Assembly (NCBI GenBank): GCA_018003015.1
Contig: JAGNEZ010000055.1
Span: forward strand, 1 to 42,212
Length of the DNA stretch: 42,212 bases
Reading direction: 5' to 3'
Source of the DNA: Phycisphaerae bacterium
GTDB lineage: Bacteria; Planctomycetota; Phycisphaerae; UBA1845; PWPN01
The position numbers were made by a program, and so were the translations under genes. Positions 24,397 through 32,831 of the stretch are shown piece after piece (position 1 is the first letter of the stretch; each line of letters opens with the position of its first letter). The notes below the pieces were generated by a model, which saw nothing but the letters and a program-made list of their open reading frames with translations, did no database searches and was not told the origin of the DNA.

Positions 24397-25617
24397 ATGA
24401 AGAGCATGCGAATCGCTTTGGTGAACAACTTCTACTACGAAAGGGGGGGATCAGAACGCGTCCTTCTGAAGGAGGAGGAGCTTCTCAGGCAGCACGGACA
24501 CCAAACAATCGCCTTCTCCACGCAGCACCAGGGAAACTGTCCCTCTGAGGCTGCAGGCTTCTTTGTCGATCGATGTGACACTTCGCATCTCTCCTTCGTG
24601 CAGAAGCTCCGCACTGTGCCCAAGATGGTGTATAACCGGTCGACCGGCAAAGCGTTCCTCAAGCTGATAGATGACCGCCGTCCTGATCTTGTCCACTGCC
24701 ACAATATTTACGGTACACTGACAACAGCCGTGCTCGACGCCGCGAGACGCCGGAAGGTCCCAACCGTCCTGACTCTTCACGACTGCAAGCTGATTTGTCC
24801 ATCGTACCTCATGCTCGACCACGGGCGGGTCTGCGAAGCATGCCTTGGAGGCACGTTCTACCGATGCGTACTGAAGGGCTGTCACAAGAACAGCCGGACG
24901 GCATCGCTTGTCTACACCATTGAATCGTACTTCAACCGTTGGCTTGGCAAGTACGATTGGCCCCGTTACCTCCTATGCCCGAGCATGTTTCTCCTCCGCA
25001 AGCATCTGGAAGCAGGCTTCGCCGAGGATCGGCTCGTACACCTCCCCAACCCCATCGATACCCAGCAGTATGCGCCCGATTACGGCCGCCACGAGTTTGG
25101 CGTGTTCATCGGACGGCTGTCCCACGAGAAGGGCATCTTCACACTACTGCGCGCGGTACGCGGCCTCAGTATTCCGCTGCGAATTGTAGGCGATGGGCCA
25201 CTCAAGGAACCGCTGCAGCAATTCATCACCGACAACGGCGTGAACGGCGTCGCTCTCGACGGCTACAAGACCGGCGAGGAACTGCGCGAACTCTGCCGCC
25301 GGGCAGCCATGGTAATCGTCCCATCAGAGTGCCACGAGAACGCCCCGATGACCATCCTTGAGGCCTTCGCCTCAGGCAAGCCGGTCATCGCCGCGAATAT
25401 CGGCGGCATCTCCGAGATGGTTATCCCCGGCAAGACCGGCCTGCTTTTTCAGTCGGGTGATGCCGATCAACTGCGTGACTGCATTAGGAGCCTCTGGTCC
25501 GATCCGGCTAAGCTCGTAGAGATGGGCCGTGCTGCGCGCCGCTTGGTGGAGACCTCCCACTCGTTGGAGACTCATTACGAGCGGCTAATTGCAGTGTACA
25601 ACCAAACAATTCGTTAG
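24397..25617 (+). CDS. GT4 family glycosyltransferase
   Basis: A GT-B enzyme of 407 aa. The N-terminal MRIALVNNFYYERGGSERVL is the donor/acceptor loop seen in many EPS glycosyltransferases. Next come DLVHCHNIYGTLT, a Cys-rich insert (GRVCEACLGGTFYRCVLKGC) and a C-terminal domain with FIGRLSHEKGIFTLLRA, LRIVGDGPL and an EX7E motif in CHENAPMTILEAFASGKP. The open frame extends upstream into the IS630 element, but homology begins at 24397 or 24406 (MKSMRIAL or MRIAL), just beyond the IS end; AGGG at 24391 serves either start poorly. Codon third positions are GC-rich, unlike the genes before 23 kb. Confidence 0.87.
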   Translation: MKSMRIALVNNFYYERGGSERVLLKEEELLRQHGHQTIAFSTQHQGNCPSEAAGFFVDRCDTSHLSFVQKLRTVPKMVYNRSTGKAFLKLIDDRRPDLVHCHNIYGTLTTAVLDAARRRKVPTVLTLHDCKLICPSYLMLDHGRVCEACLGGTFYRCVLKGCHKNSRTASLVYTIESYFNRWLGKYDWPRYLLCPSMFLLRKHLEAGFAEDRLVHLPNPIDTQQYAPDYGRHEFGVFIGRLSHEKGIFTLLRAVRGLSIPLRIVGDGPLKEPLQQFITDNGVNGVALDGYKTGEELRELCRRAAMVIVPSECHENAPMTILEAFASGKPVIAANIGGISEMVIPGKTGLLFQSGDADQLRDCIRSLWSDPAKLVEMGRAARRLVETSHSLETHYERLIAVYNQTIR

Positions 25618-25636
25618 CGACCTCAGAGATGAATCG

Positions 25637-26560
25637 ATGAATACCTCTCGACGAAGCGCGCGAACACGACTGGAAAGCGCCTTTTACTACTTTGCAGGGT
25701 TGGCGTTTTTGTGTCTGGCTAGGATCAAATACATGTTCTGTGGCTACTCTTCTCCTAAGCCGTTTACGGTTCGCGACTACAGCAGATGCTTCGAGTACGA
25801 CATAGGCGTCGTTGAGCACTGGCTGTCTTATCTGGACAAATATTCATCTGGCCAGGCATCCTTAGCGGGCAAGACGGTCTTGGACCTAGGTCCCGGCGCT
25901 GATCTTGGCGTTGGCGTGTACCTCCTATCAAAGGGCGCTGGGAGGTACAATGCCATCGACGTGAACAATCTGATCAAGAGTGTTCCGCAGCAGTTCTACG
26001 GGAAGTTTCTTGCCCGTCTTAGCGAGATCACTTTGCCCACTACTCTGGACTCCCTTAGAACTCAACTTGACAGGCTACAGGCCGGAGAAAGTGACAGACT
26101 GAACTACGTATGTCGCAGCGATTTCGACATCGTGTCAGCCTTTGGTGAGAAGAGCACGGACTTGGTTTTTAGTCAGGCAGCCTTTGAGCACTTTGACAAT
26201 GTCGATCACACCGTTAAACAGTTAAGCAGCGTCACGAGGAGCGGCGCAATCATTATCGCCGAGATTGATCTGAAGACACACTCCCGATGGATTCGCGAGA
26301 AGGATCCGAATAGTATTTACCGGTATAGCGAGATACTATACAACGTGCTAAGATTTCGTGGTAGCCCGAACCGTGTTAGACCATACCAGTACATCGATTC
26401 TTTCAGGCGTCACGGGTGGCACACTATAGTTGTCATGCCATTGACTACTCTTGATGGCACTCAGTATTGCTCAATACGGGAATCACTGCATCCGGCCTTC
26501 CGCGAAGAGAAGAATCAGATGCACTACTTGACCATTATGTTCTGCGCGACAAAGCGATAG
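25637..26560 (+). CDS. SAM-dependent methyltransferase
   Basis: This protein of about 307 aa begins MNTSRRSARTRL at 25637. A hydrophobic patch (FYYFAGLAFLCLARIKYMF) near residues 14-32 may anchor it to the membrane. The class I methyltransferase core is at GKTVLDLGPGADLGVG, with YNAIDVNN as the acidic-loop region and STDLVFSQAAFEHFDNVDHT followed by GAIIIAEIDLKTHSRW. It is probably a sugar or lipid-carrier modifying enzyme; the substrate is not deducible. The Shine-Dalgarno is weak. Its AT-richer codons contrast with both neighbouring genes, which suggests mosaic assembly of this part of the cluster. Confidence 0.78.
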   Translation: MNTSRRSARTRLESAFYYFAGLAFLCLARIKYMFCGYSSPKPFTVRDYSRCFEYDIGVVEHWLSYLDKYSSGQASLAGKTVLDLGPGADLGVGVYLLSKGAGRYNAIDVNNLIKSVPQQFYGKFLARLSEITLPTTLDSLRTQLDRLQAGESDRLNYVCRSDFDIVSAFGEKSTDLVFSQAAFEHFDNVDHTVKQLSSVTRSGAIIIAEIDLKTHSRWIREKDPNSIYRYSEILYNVLRFRGSPNRVRPYQYIDSFRRHGWHTIVVMPLTTLDGTQYCSIRESLHPAFREEKNQMHYLTIMFCATKR

Positions 26561-26630
26561 ACGATGTCATGATATGCGCTGAGCACCTACGTCTCCGGTG
26601 ATAGAAGTGCATTTACATTAAAGGGTAACG

Positions 26631-27656
26631 ATGGAAGCCTCCATCATCGTCACATACCGCTGCCCTATGCAGTGTACGATGTGCAACGTGTGGGCGAACC
26701 CCACGAAGGAAGAGGAGGAGTTCAAACCTGACCTCCTCAGGAAACTTCCCCCCGTGGGTTTGGTTAACGTGACCGGCGGTGAGCCGACCATTCGGGACGA
26801 CCTGGACGAGATCATTGGTATCCTCTTGACCAAGACAGATCGTGTGGTGGTCAGTACCAGCGGCTGGTTCGAGGACCGCGTCGTTGGGCTTGCCCGCAAG
26901 CATCCGCGCCTCGGCTTCCGCGTAAGCATCGAGGGCCTCTCCCAGAGGAACGACGAACTCCGCGGCCGCCCCGGGGGATTCGACCGGGGCCTGCGCGTCC
27001 TGCTGGGCCTGCGCCGGATGGGAGTTAAGGACATTGGCTTCGGGATCACGGTTTCCAACAGCAACTCCGCCGACATGCTCTCGCTGTACGACCTGGCCCG
27101 GGAGCTCAAGCTCCAGTTCGCCACTGCCGCTTTCCACAATTCCTTCTACTTCCATAAGGACGACAACGTCATCACTAACCTTGACGAGGTCACCGCAAAT
27201 TTCGAGGAGCTGATCAACCGGCTTATGCGGGAGGGCCACCCCAAGAGCTGGTTCCGGGCGTTCTTCAATATGGGCTTAGTCAACTACATCCACGGTAAGC
27301 CGCGTCTCCTGCCCTGCGAAGCCGGCTCCGAGAACTTCTTCATCGACCCCTACGGCAATGTCCTGCCCTGCAACGGCATGGAACGTAAGCACTGGTACGA
27401 CACCATGGGCAATCTCCACGAGGTGCAGGACTTCATGGAGATCTGGAACGGCCCGAAGGCCCGCGAAGTTCGCCAGAAGGTCCGCCGGTGCCCCAAGAAC
27501 TGCTGGATGATCGGCTCGGCCTCCCCGGTGATGAAGAAATACATCCGGCAGGTAGCCATGTGGGTGATCAAGAACAAGATCCGCACCATGCGCGGCCAGC
27601 GGATCAAGACTGCCTGCCTGCCCGTCCTCAATATCCCTCCCTGCGACAGCCATTGA
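26631..27656 (+). CDS. Radical SAM protein with C-terminal cysteine cluster
   Basis: This 341-aa radical SAM enzyme has the CX3CX2C 4Fe-4S motif at C11, C15 and C18 (TYRCPMQCTMCNVW) and the GGEP-type SAM-binding motif in VNVTGGEPTIRDDL. The C-terminal third holds further cysteines in a SPASM-like arrangement: LPCEAG near residue 229, then GNVLPCNGM, and RRCPKNCWM near 287-293, probably binding an auxiliary cluster. A good Shine-Dalgarno (AAAGGG) lies about 6 nt before the ATG. It sits between a methyltransferase and a glycosyltransferase, so it may act on a sugar or a lipid carrier. No peptide substrate gene is visible nearby, which argues against RiPP maturation. The function is unknown. Confidence 0.85.
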   Translation: MEASIIVTYRCPMQCTMCNVWANPTKEEEEFKPDLLRKLPPVGLVNVTGGEPTIRDDLDEIIGILLTKTDRVVVSTSGWFEDRVVGLARKHPRLGFRVSIEGLSQRNDELRGRPGGFDRGLRVLLGLRRMGVKDIGFGITVSNSNSADMLSLYDLARELKLQFATAAFHNSFYFHKDDNVITNLDEVTANFEELINRLMREGHPKSWFRAFFNMGLVNYIHGKPRLLPCEAGSENFFIDPYGNVLPCNGMERKHWYDTMGNLHEVQDFMEIWNGPKAREVRQKVRRCPKNCWMIGSASPVMKKYIRQVAMWVIKNKIRTMRGQRIKTACLPVLNIPPCDSH

Positions 27657-27661
27657 CCTCC

Positions 27662-28759
27662 ATGCGCATTGCCTTTCTCGTCGTCAAGAACATCGCCCGC
27701 GGCGGCGGGATTGAGAAGTACACCCAGGAACTCGGCTCGCGCCTGGTGAGCCGCGGCCACGACGTGACCGTCTACTCGATGCGCCACTACGGCCAGGTGC
27801 CTGCCGAGTTCCAGGGCATGCGCATCGTAGGCGTACGCTCGGTCCGCAAAGCTGCCGCGGAGAAGCTCTCCACCTCCGCAACGGCCGCCTTAAAGGTGCT
27901 CACCGGGTCTCGTTACGACATCGTCCACTTCCACAGCGTGGCTGCTGGTGCCTTCGCTTGGATGGCCCGCGTCCGCCGCGAAAAATGCGTCCTTCAGATG
28001 CACGGCCTGGAGTGGAAGCGCAGCCGCTGGGGCAAGGGCGGCGCGATGGTCCTCCGCCTGCTGGAGGGCCTCTGCCTGCGCCAGTCACACGCCTATACGG
28101 CCGTCTCTCGCACCCAGTGCGATCACTTCGCCCAGCGCGGCATCGAGATGGCTTACATTCCCACGGGAACTGAACTCAAGGAGCCCATGCCGCCCCAGGA
28201 GATCCTCAAGCTCGGTCTTGAGCCCGGCCGCTACGTCCTCTTCGCCTCGCGCCTGGTCGCAGAGAAGGGCGCCCACTACCTCATCCCGGCCTTTCGCCGT
28301 CTCGGAGTTGACCACAAGCTGGTAATCGCTGGCGATGTGCCCGGCGCGGATCGCTACAAGGCGGAGCTGCTCAAGCTCGCTGATGGCGATCCCAGGATCC
28401 TCTTCCCTGGATTCGTAACCGGCCGACTGCTGGAGGAGCTGTTCAGTCATGCGGCCGTTTACGTTCAACCCTCCGAGGTTGAAGGCCTTTCGATAGCCCT
28501 TCTGGAGGCCATGAGCTACGGCAATTGCTGCCTGGTGAGCGACATTCCCGAGAACGTGGAAGCCATCGACGCGGCTGGTTGGACCTTCGGCAACAAGGAG
28601 ATCAACTCCTTGGCCGAGCGGCTCGCTTGGTTGCTGCGGAATCCCACCGAAGCCCGCAAGACCTCAGAACAAGCCAGACAGCGAATCCGCGACCATTACT
28701 CCTGGGACCACATCACCGACCAGTTCGAGACCCTCTACAAAGGCGTTCTCTCGCGATAA
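27662..28759 (+). CDS. GT4 family glycosyltransferase
   Basis: A GT-B protein of 365 aa starting MRIAFLVVKNIARGGGIEKYTQEL. The acceptor-side segment YDIVHFHSVAAGAFAWMAR and QMHGLEWKRSRWGKGG is followed by a GT4 C-domain with LFASRLVAEKGAHYLIPAF, LVIAGDVPGADRY and an EX7E motif in SEVEGLSIALLEAMSYGN. It begins 5 bp after the radical SAM stop, without a recognisable Shine-Dalgarno, so translational coupling is likely. It is GC-rich and is the last glycosyltransferase of the cassette. Confidence 0.87.
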   Translation: MRIAFLVVKNIARGGGIEKYTQELGSRLVSRGHDVTVYSMRHYGQVPAEFQGMRIVGVRSVRKAAAEKLSTSATAALKVLTGSRYDIVHFHSVAAGAFAWMARVRREKCVLQMHGLEWKRSRWGKGGAMVLRLLEGLCLRQSHAYTAVSRTQCDHFAQRGIEMAYIPTGTELKEPMPPQEILKLGLEPGRYVLFASRLVAEKGAHYLIPAFRRLGVDHKLVIAGDVPGADRYKAELLKLADGDPRILFPGFVTGRLLEELFSHAAVYVQPSEVEGLSIALLEAMSYGNCCLVSDIPENVEAIDAAGWTFGNKEINSLAERLAWLLRNPTEARKTSEQARQRIRDHYSWDHITDQFETLYKGVLSR

Positions 28760-28951
28760 CCCATCCGTCATCGGTCATCATCCCAGCGAGCCCCGATGTC
28801 AGGAGCTCTCCCCGGTTTGCTGCTGGTGGCTCGAGGCTCCTCCCGCCGTCTGAGATCGTCTCCAGTACCGAGTCTTTTCGGCAAGCCTGCATGAACCGTC
28901 TTGAATCGTCTGGTAAGGTCATCTGTCATCCTGAGGACCGATGGAGGACAG
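28760..28951. other. Gap after the last glycosyltransferase
   Basis: I see no supported gene, RNA or clear terminator in these 192 bp. Short open frames here have no plausible start or family resemblance. Confidence 0.5.
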
Positions 28952-29194
28952 ATGATGAGCACCGGCATCTCGCGTGATGTTCCTGCCCGGCTGGAGGGAA
29001 CGCTCCGGCGTTTTGAGCGATGGCGTGAGAACCGCAATGGCCGCTCGCGCATTCCTGAGAGGCTATGGGCGTTGGCGGTGAAGGCGGTGGCCCGGTACGG
29101 ACTTCACTCGACCGCCCGGGCGAGAGTGGATTGGTCAACAACATCAATGTCGCATAGGGCAGAGCAACAGGGCGGGCCAGCGGGTTGTTGTTGA
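28952..29194 (+). pseudogene. Truncated small helix-turn-helix protein, transposon-associated type
   Basis: The ATG at 28952 (or 28955) follows a good Shine-Dalgarno (GGAGGA, 28943-28948). About 55 residues look genuine: LRRFERWRENRNGRSRIPERLW then ALAVKAVARYGLHSTARA. This resembles small HTH proteins often found beside IS66-type transposase genes. After TARARVDW the sequence degenerates (STTSMSHRAEQQGG), as if frameshifted or cut by a rearrangement. No transposase follows directly. Function as a protein is doubtful. Confidence 0.45.
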
Positions 29195-29267
29195 TTCGTG
29201 AGTGAGCATGCGGCCGGCCCTATGTCGAGAGGCGCCCGAGAACCAGCCAGGTCCCTGAGCATTGAGC

Positions 29268-29699
29268 ATGCAGTGGTTGTCTGCTATTCCCGAGGCAACG
29301 AGTACTCGCTGTCGCGTCCTCATCGCTGTTGATGGGTTTGGGGCAGTCGTGCTCCTGACTCACGTTCCGCAGAGCATTGTACGCCATCCATCGTGGGCGG
29401 AGACAGCCGAATGGCCAATCCACGCTACCCTCTATTGCCTACTAACCTGGCTGCTGCTGTGGCTTAGTCGGTCCAGTTGCAGTTGGTTTCGCACGACAAC
29501 GGCCTTACTTTCGGTTGTCCTATTGGCTGCAGCCGACGAGGTCACGCAGGACTGGACCGGTCGTGCCGCGAGTTTGGGTGACTGGCTCGCCGATATGATA
29601 GGCGCTATCCTCGCTGCGACTGTCTGGCTATGGCGTCGTCGGGCCTGCGATCGGAAGTCGTGTGATCCCGTCCTGCCCGACCACGGCTTGCTGGAGTAG
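29268..29699 (+). CDS. VanZ-like membrane protein
   Basis: A small (about 143 aa) polytopic protein with three or four hydrophobic segments. The VanZ-family signature lies in the C-terminal half: DEVTQDWTGRAASLGDWLAD followed by MIGAILAATVWLW, matching the DE..Q...GR...D..AD..G pattern. VanZ-like proteins are frequent in EPS and exosortase loci, but their molecular role there is unknown; the founding member affects teicoplanin resistance. A TTG at 29262 is an alternative start, and the Shine-Dalgarno is weak. It is the last gene of the EPS cassette before mobile-element DNA. Confidence 0.75.
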   Translation: MQWLSAIPEATSTRCRVLIAVDGFGAVVLLTHVPQSIVRHPSWAETAEWPIHATLYCLLTWLLLWLSRSSCSWFRTTTALLSVVLLAAADEVTQDWTGRAASLGDWLADMIGAILAATVWLWRRRACDRKSCDPVLPDHGLLE

Positions 29700-29832
29700 G
29701 ATCGAGCCACCAGATGCGCTCGACTGCCTGGCCCAGCGTGTCTATCCGCTTGGTTGTCCAGATCGGCGTCCTCGGGACCGCACCGGCCACCGCTCAGATC
29801 CCATCGGGCAATGCCCGGCCGAGGCCCCTGGA

Positions 29833-30399
29833 CTACGCTTGGGTCGGGTCGGCGCTTGGACCGTGGATGTTCAAATCGCCTGCCGCCGGGGCGGGGACGC
29901 TTTCTCCTTGGCGCTGCCGCTGTAGCCGCTCCAACTCGTGCAATTCGCGGTAGAGCTTGTTCTCAAGCGCGGTTTCGTACCGTCCTACGGACTCGTTGAG
30001 TGTGCGGATGTGCTCAGTCGTGAGTTCGTCCTCGATGGGTGTCCGTACAAACCTGGGCAAGCCGCATGAATCCGTGTACGTGCGCAAGTCCTCGAGCATT
30101 TCAACCCTGTCACGTATCAATTGGGCCATGCAGTCCTTCTCGATTTCTGCCGCCCGCTTGATACGGACCATGAGCAGGCTGATCTGTTCGACCAGCCAGC
30201 GTTCGAGGGGTCCCACGGGCCGGTAGTGCTCCAGCATATGCCCAAGCACCTCTGCGTAGGCTGACTGATCCTGGTCGGTGATCCTTTTGGCCAGCAGGCC
30301 GTGCTTGACAGCGTTCTGGCTCGTCTGGCCGGTATCATGCGGGCCGGTGGAAGACCGGGCGTTCCGTCTGTTGGCACCGATCTGCTTGCGAGAGCTCAT
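29833..30399 (-). CDS. Conserved hypothetical protein, NRRNA..STGP family
   Basis: A 188-aa protein beginning MSSRKQIGANRRNARSSTGP and continuing SQNAVKHGLLAKR. I recognise this pattern from hypothetical proteins common in planctomycete-like genomes and often near mobile DNA; no function is known to me. The middle is helical and charged (PLERWLVEQISLLMVRIKRAAEIEKDCMAQL), and the end (YETALENKLYRELHELERLQ) could form a coiled coil. A strong Shine-Dalgarno (GAGGAGGGG on the minus strand) lies just upstream of 30399. A damaged copy of its 3' part lies at 32505-32660. Confidence 0.7.
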   Translation of the reverse strand: MSSRKQIGANRRNARSSTGPHDTGQTSQNAVKHGLLAKRITDQDQSAYAEVLGHMLEHYRPVGPLERWLVEQISLLMVRIKRAAEIEKDCMAQLIRDRVEMLEDLRTYTDSCGLPRFVRTPIEDELTTEHIRTLNESVGRYETALENKLYRELHELERLQRQRQGESVPAPAAGDLNIHGPSADPTQA

Positions 30400-30507
30400 T
30401 CGAGGCCCCTCCTCAGCAGGAGCAACGGAATACCGTGGAATTCAACGGATTCCGCGGGACACTGTCAAGGCTTTTCATCCTCGGCGCAGCGTCACGGAAG
30501 GCCTTAG

Positions 30508-32057
30508 TACTACAACGCTAAGAAAGCTCAAGAAACGTTATGCGACCAGCCGATGGGAGGTTCGAGTGGAACTCGAACACAGGAGGTCATGGGCATGGAC
30601 GCCGATACGATTCTCCGGATCAAGCCTGCTTTGACTGAATACCTTCACCAGCTTGACGGATTGATGGGACGGGTCACCAACCGCAGCCATCTGAACCGGT
30701 ACGTCAGTGGCCAGCTGAGCGACTTGGACCGCAAGAGCATCGAACCGATCGCGGACGCTGCCGGTGTCCCGCCACGCACGCTTCAGGAGTTTCTGAGCAT
30801 GCTGGTATGGGACGAATCTGGGGTTCGGGATGAAATTCAGCGTCAGGTGGCCCGTCGACACGGCCATCCCGACAGTGTTGGCATCATCGACGAGACGAGC
30901 TTTCCCAAGCAAGGCACCAAGACCGCCTGCGTTCAGCGGCAGCACTGCGGAGCACGGGGCAAGATGGATAACTGTGTGGTCAGCGTTCATCTGGGGTATG
31001 CCGCCGGGGAGTTTCACACGCTGCTGGACGGCGATCTTTTCTTGCCCGAGCACACCTGGGATGCGGATCGTTCCCGATGCCGGGCGGCGGGGATACCCGA
31101 CGATGTGGTCTACCGCTCCAAGTGGCAGATCGCCCTCGAACAGATCCGGCGTGCCCTGGGCAACGGCGTCCGGTTCGCCTGGCTGACCTTCGATGAAGGG
31201 TACGGCGGAAAACCCCCGTTTCTGAGGGCCTTGGACGGTCTGGGCCAAAACTATGTGGGCGAGATTCCCGCCAGTTTCGTGGGCTGGACTCGTCCACCGG
31301 AGATCCTGTACCGTGAGCACGGTCGAGACCAAGGCAAAGGACGGCCCCGAAAGCTGCCCCGCCTGAAGGTTCGCAACACGCCGGCGGCGGAAGTGCGGAA
31401 CATCCTCGCCCACTCGCCGGTCCTGCGGCGGATTCCCTGGGAGAAGTTCCACGTCAAGGATGGCGCCAAAGGGCCGATGGTTTGGGAGGTCAAGCGTATC
31501 CCGCTGTGGATCAAGGACGAGAATGGGCTGCCGTCCCGCCCTCATCACCTGCTGATCGCCCGCAATACCCTGGCTCCCAAAGAGGTCAAGTTCTTCCTGA
31601 GCAACGCTCCGGAGTCCACGTCCGTGGAACTGCTGCTGCTCGTGGCTTTCAGCCGCTGGCGGATTGAGCGGCTCTTCGAAGACAGCAAGACGGAACTGGG
31701 GATGGATCACTTCGAGGTCCGCAAGTACATCTCGATCCAGCGACATCTGATCCTGACCTGTGTGAGCCATCTGTTTCTGGCGGAGTTCTGGCTGGCCCAT
31801 AACGACAAAAAAAACGGAGCTGACTTGGTGCCAGGTGCGGACCGCCACCCGGTCGCTCGTTCCCATGTGGTATCGCGGTGGCCGTTGCTCTCGGAAGCAG
31901 GCCGAGATCATCGCCGCGCAATTGACGATAACACAGGCCCGCAACGCGGCAGCTCGACGCTCGCACCGAAAGCGAACTCTATGTCGTTTACACAGGATGG
32001 GCATATACTTGACCAGCATACGGCGTTGCCAATGGCCCGATCGTTAGCGTTGTAGTA
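30508..32057 (+). mobile_element. IS701-family insertion sequence, copy 2 (1,550 bp)
   Basis: Same length and orientation as 14680-16229, and identical wherever I compared, including all translated products. It is flanked by the 4-bp direct repeat TTAG (30504-30507 and 32058-32061), again a YTAR-type target. The upstream hairpin and the A8 tract are conserved. Its right end lies 37 bp before vapB. Confidence 0.92.
30595..32055 (+). CDS. IS701-family transposase (copy 2)
   Basis: The coding sequence appears identical to copy 1, with the same AGGAGG 8 nt before the chosen ATG and the same DDE positions (D99, D200, E362). The A8 tract is at 31807-31814. The family-like C-terminus again continues in the +1 frame, to a TAG at 32045-32047, rather than in the frame that ends at 32055. 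Because both copies share the feature, it either predates the latest transposition and is compatible with activity, or both derive from a copy mobilised in trans. Confidence 0.9.
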   Translation: MDADTILRIKPALTEYLHQLDGLMGRVTNRSHLNRYVSGQLSDLDRKSIEPIADAAGVPPRTLQEFLSMLVWDESGVRDEIQRQVARRHGHPDSVGIIDETSFPKQGTKTACVQRQHCGARGKMDNCVVSVHLGYAAGEFHTLLDGDLFLPEHTWDADRSRCRAAGIPDDVVYRSKWQIALEQIRRALGNGVRFAWLTFDEGYGGKPPFLRALDGLGQNYVGEIPASFVGWTRPPEILYREHGRDQGKGRPRKLPRLKVRNTPAAEVRNILAHSPVLRRIPWEKFHVKDGAKGPMVWEVKRIPLWIKDENGLPSRPHHLLIARNTLAPKEVKFFLSNAPESTSVELLLLVAFSRWRIERLFEDSKTELGMDHFEVRKYISIQRHLILTCVSHLFLAEFWLAHNDKKNGADLVPGADRHPVARSHVVSRWPLLSEAGRDHRRAIDDNTGPQRGSSTLAPKANSMSFTQDGHILDQHTALPMARSLAL

Positions 32058-32094
32058 TTAGAATCCCGCGTGGATTGGCATTGGGAGCTCTTTG

Positions 32095-32331
32095 ATGAAA
32101 ACCGCGACGGTGACCACGCAACGGGAAGGCCAGGTCGTTCACCTGCCGGCGGAGGTTCGGCTGCAAGGCAACGAGGTGTTCGTCGTACAGGTCGGGCAAT
32201 CCGTCGTTCTGGTGCCCAAGGGAGGCAGTCCGTGGCAATCGCTGCGCGGCAGCCTGGATCAGTTCTCTGATGACTACATGGCAGATCGCGACCAGCCAGG
32301 CCCTCAGCAGCGCGAGGCGGTTTTCCAGTGA
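32095..32331 (+). CDS. vapB: VapB-type antitoxin (AbrB/SpoVT fold)
   Basis: This small protein (78 aa) starts MKTATVTTQREGQVVHLPAE and continues VRLQGNEVFVVQVGQSVVLVPKG, the swapped-hairpin AbrB-type DNA-binding domain of VapB antitoxins. The conserved tail SPWQSLRGSLDQFSDDYM is the toxin-binding part. GGGAG (32083-32087) is the likely Shine-Dalgarno. Its stop overlaps the vapC start, as in typical vapBC operons. The gene is intact although its toxin is broken, and the IS701 copy sits where its promoter would be expected. Confidence 0.85.
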   Translation: MKTATVTTQREGQVVHLPAEVRLQGNEVFVVQVGQSVVLVPKGGSPWQSLRGSLDQFSDDYMADRDQPGPQQREAVFQ

Positions 32332-32455
32332 GATACCTCCTCGACACACCAACATCTGCATCTTCATCATCAAGCGGAGGCCGCCGGCCGTGCTCGACCG
32401 CTTCGAGCAGCACCCGGCCGGGGGTCTCCTCGGTCACGTTGGCCGAGCTGCGTGA
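32328..32455 (+). pseudogene. vapC: vapC toxin remnant (PIN domain), two frameshifts and truncated
   Basis: Pieces of a PIN-domain RNase are found in alternating frames. RYLLDT starts from a GTG at 32328. One base later NICIFIIKRRPPAVLDRFEQ continues in a second frame, and SSVTLAELRDG returns to the first after a G-run. The conserved first Asp (in LLDTN) and the Glu of LAEL are recognisable. The C-terminal half with the remaining acidic residues is absent, because unrelated sequence begins after about 32455. No functional toxin can be made. Confidence 0.75.
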
Positions 32456-32504
32456 CGGGCGCCTCGAAAAGTGTCCGTCCTGGCCAGAGCGATGCGGCTC
32501 GGCG

Positions 32505-32660
32505 CTTTGACCGTGGATGTTCAAATCGCCTGCCGCCGGGGCGGGGACGCTTTCTCCTCGGCACCGCCGCTGCAGCCGCTCCAACTCGTGCAGCACGCGG
32601 TATAGCTTGTTGTTCAGGGCGGTCTCCTACCGGCCGACGGATTCGTTGAGCTGGGTTCCG
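32505..32660 (-). pseudogene. 3' fragment of an NRRNA..STGP family gene
   Basis: The minus strand encodes LNESVGR, then a TAG where the intact homologue has Tyr, then ETALNNKLYRVLHELERLQ and GESVPAPAAGDLNIHG. This parallels the last about 50 residues of the gene at 29833-30399. Nucleotide similarity is clearly visible but not perfect, so this is an old diverged relative, not a product of the recent IS movement. Confidence 0.7.
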
Positions 32661-32831
32661 GGCGGTCCTCCAGCCCCAGGCCTGGCCAGCAGGCGGATTG
32701 GCGGGATCACGAGGGGCGGATTACGAAACGAAGCCAATTCGCCTTCGGTACAGAGGCAACCTTCGGCGGAAGCACGAGTTACACGCTCAGCATCAAACAG
32801 GTCCGAAGGGGGTGTAGGATAGAGCGGGTCG

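Noticed and set aside
29714-29953. A plus-strand frame with a signal-peptide-like start (LVVQIGVLGTAPATAQ)
   Set aside because: It may be the beginning of a lost secreted protein, but after about 45 residues it is only the antisense of the gene at 29833-30399; the ribosome-binding site is too distant.
14680-32057. A composite transposon formed by the two IS701 copies
   Set aside because: Each copy has its own matching 4-bp target duplication (CTAA and TTAG). A composite insertion would show one duplication at the outer ends only.
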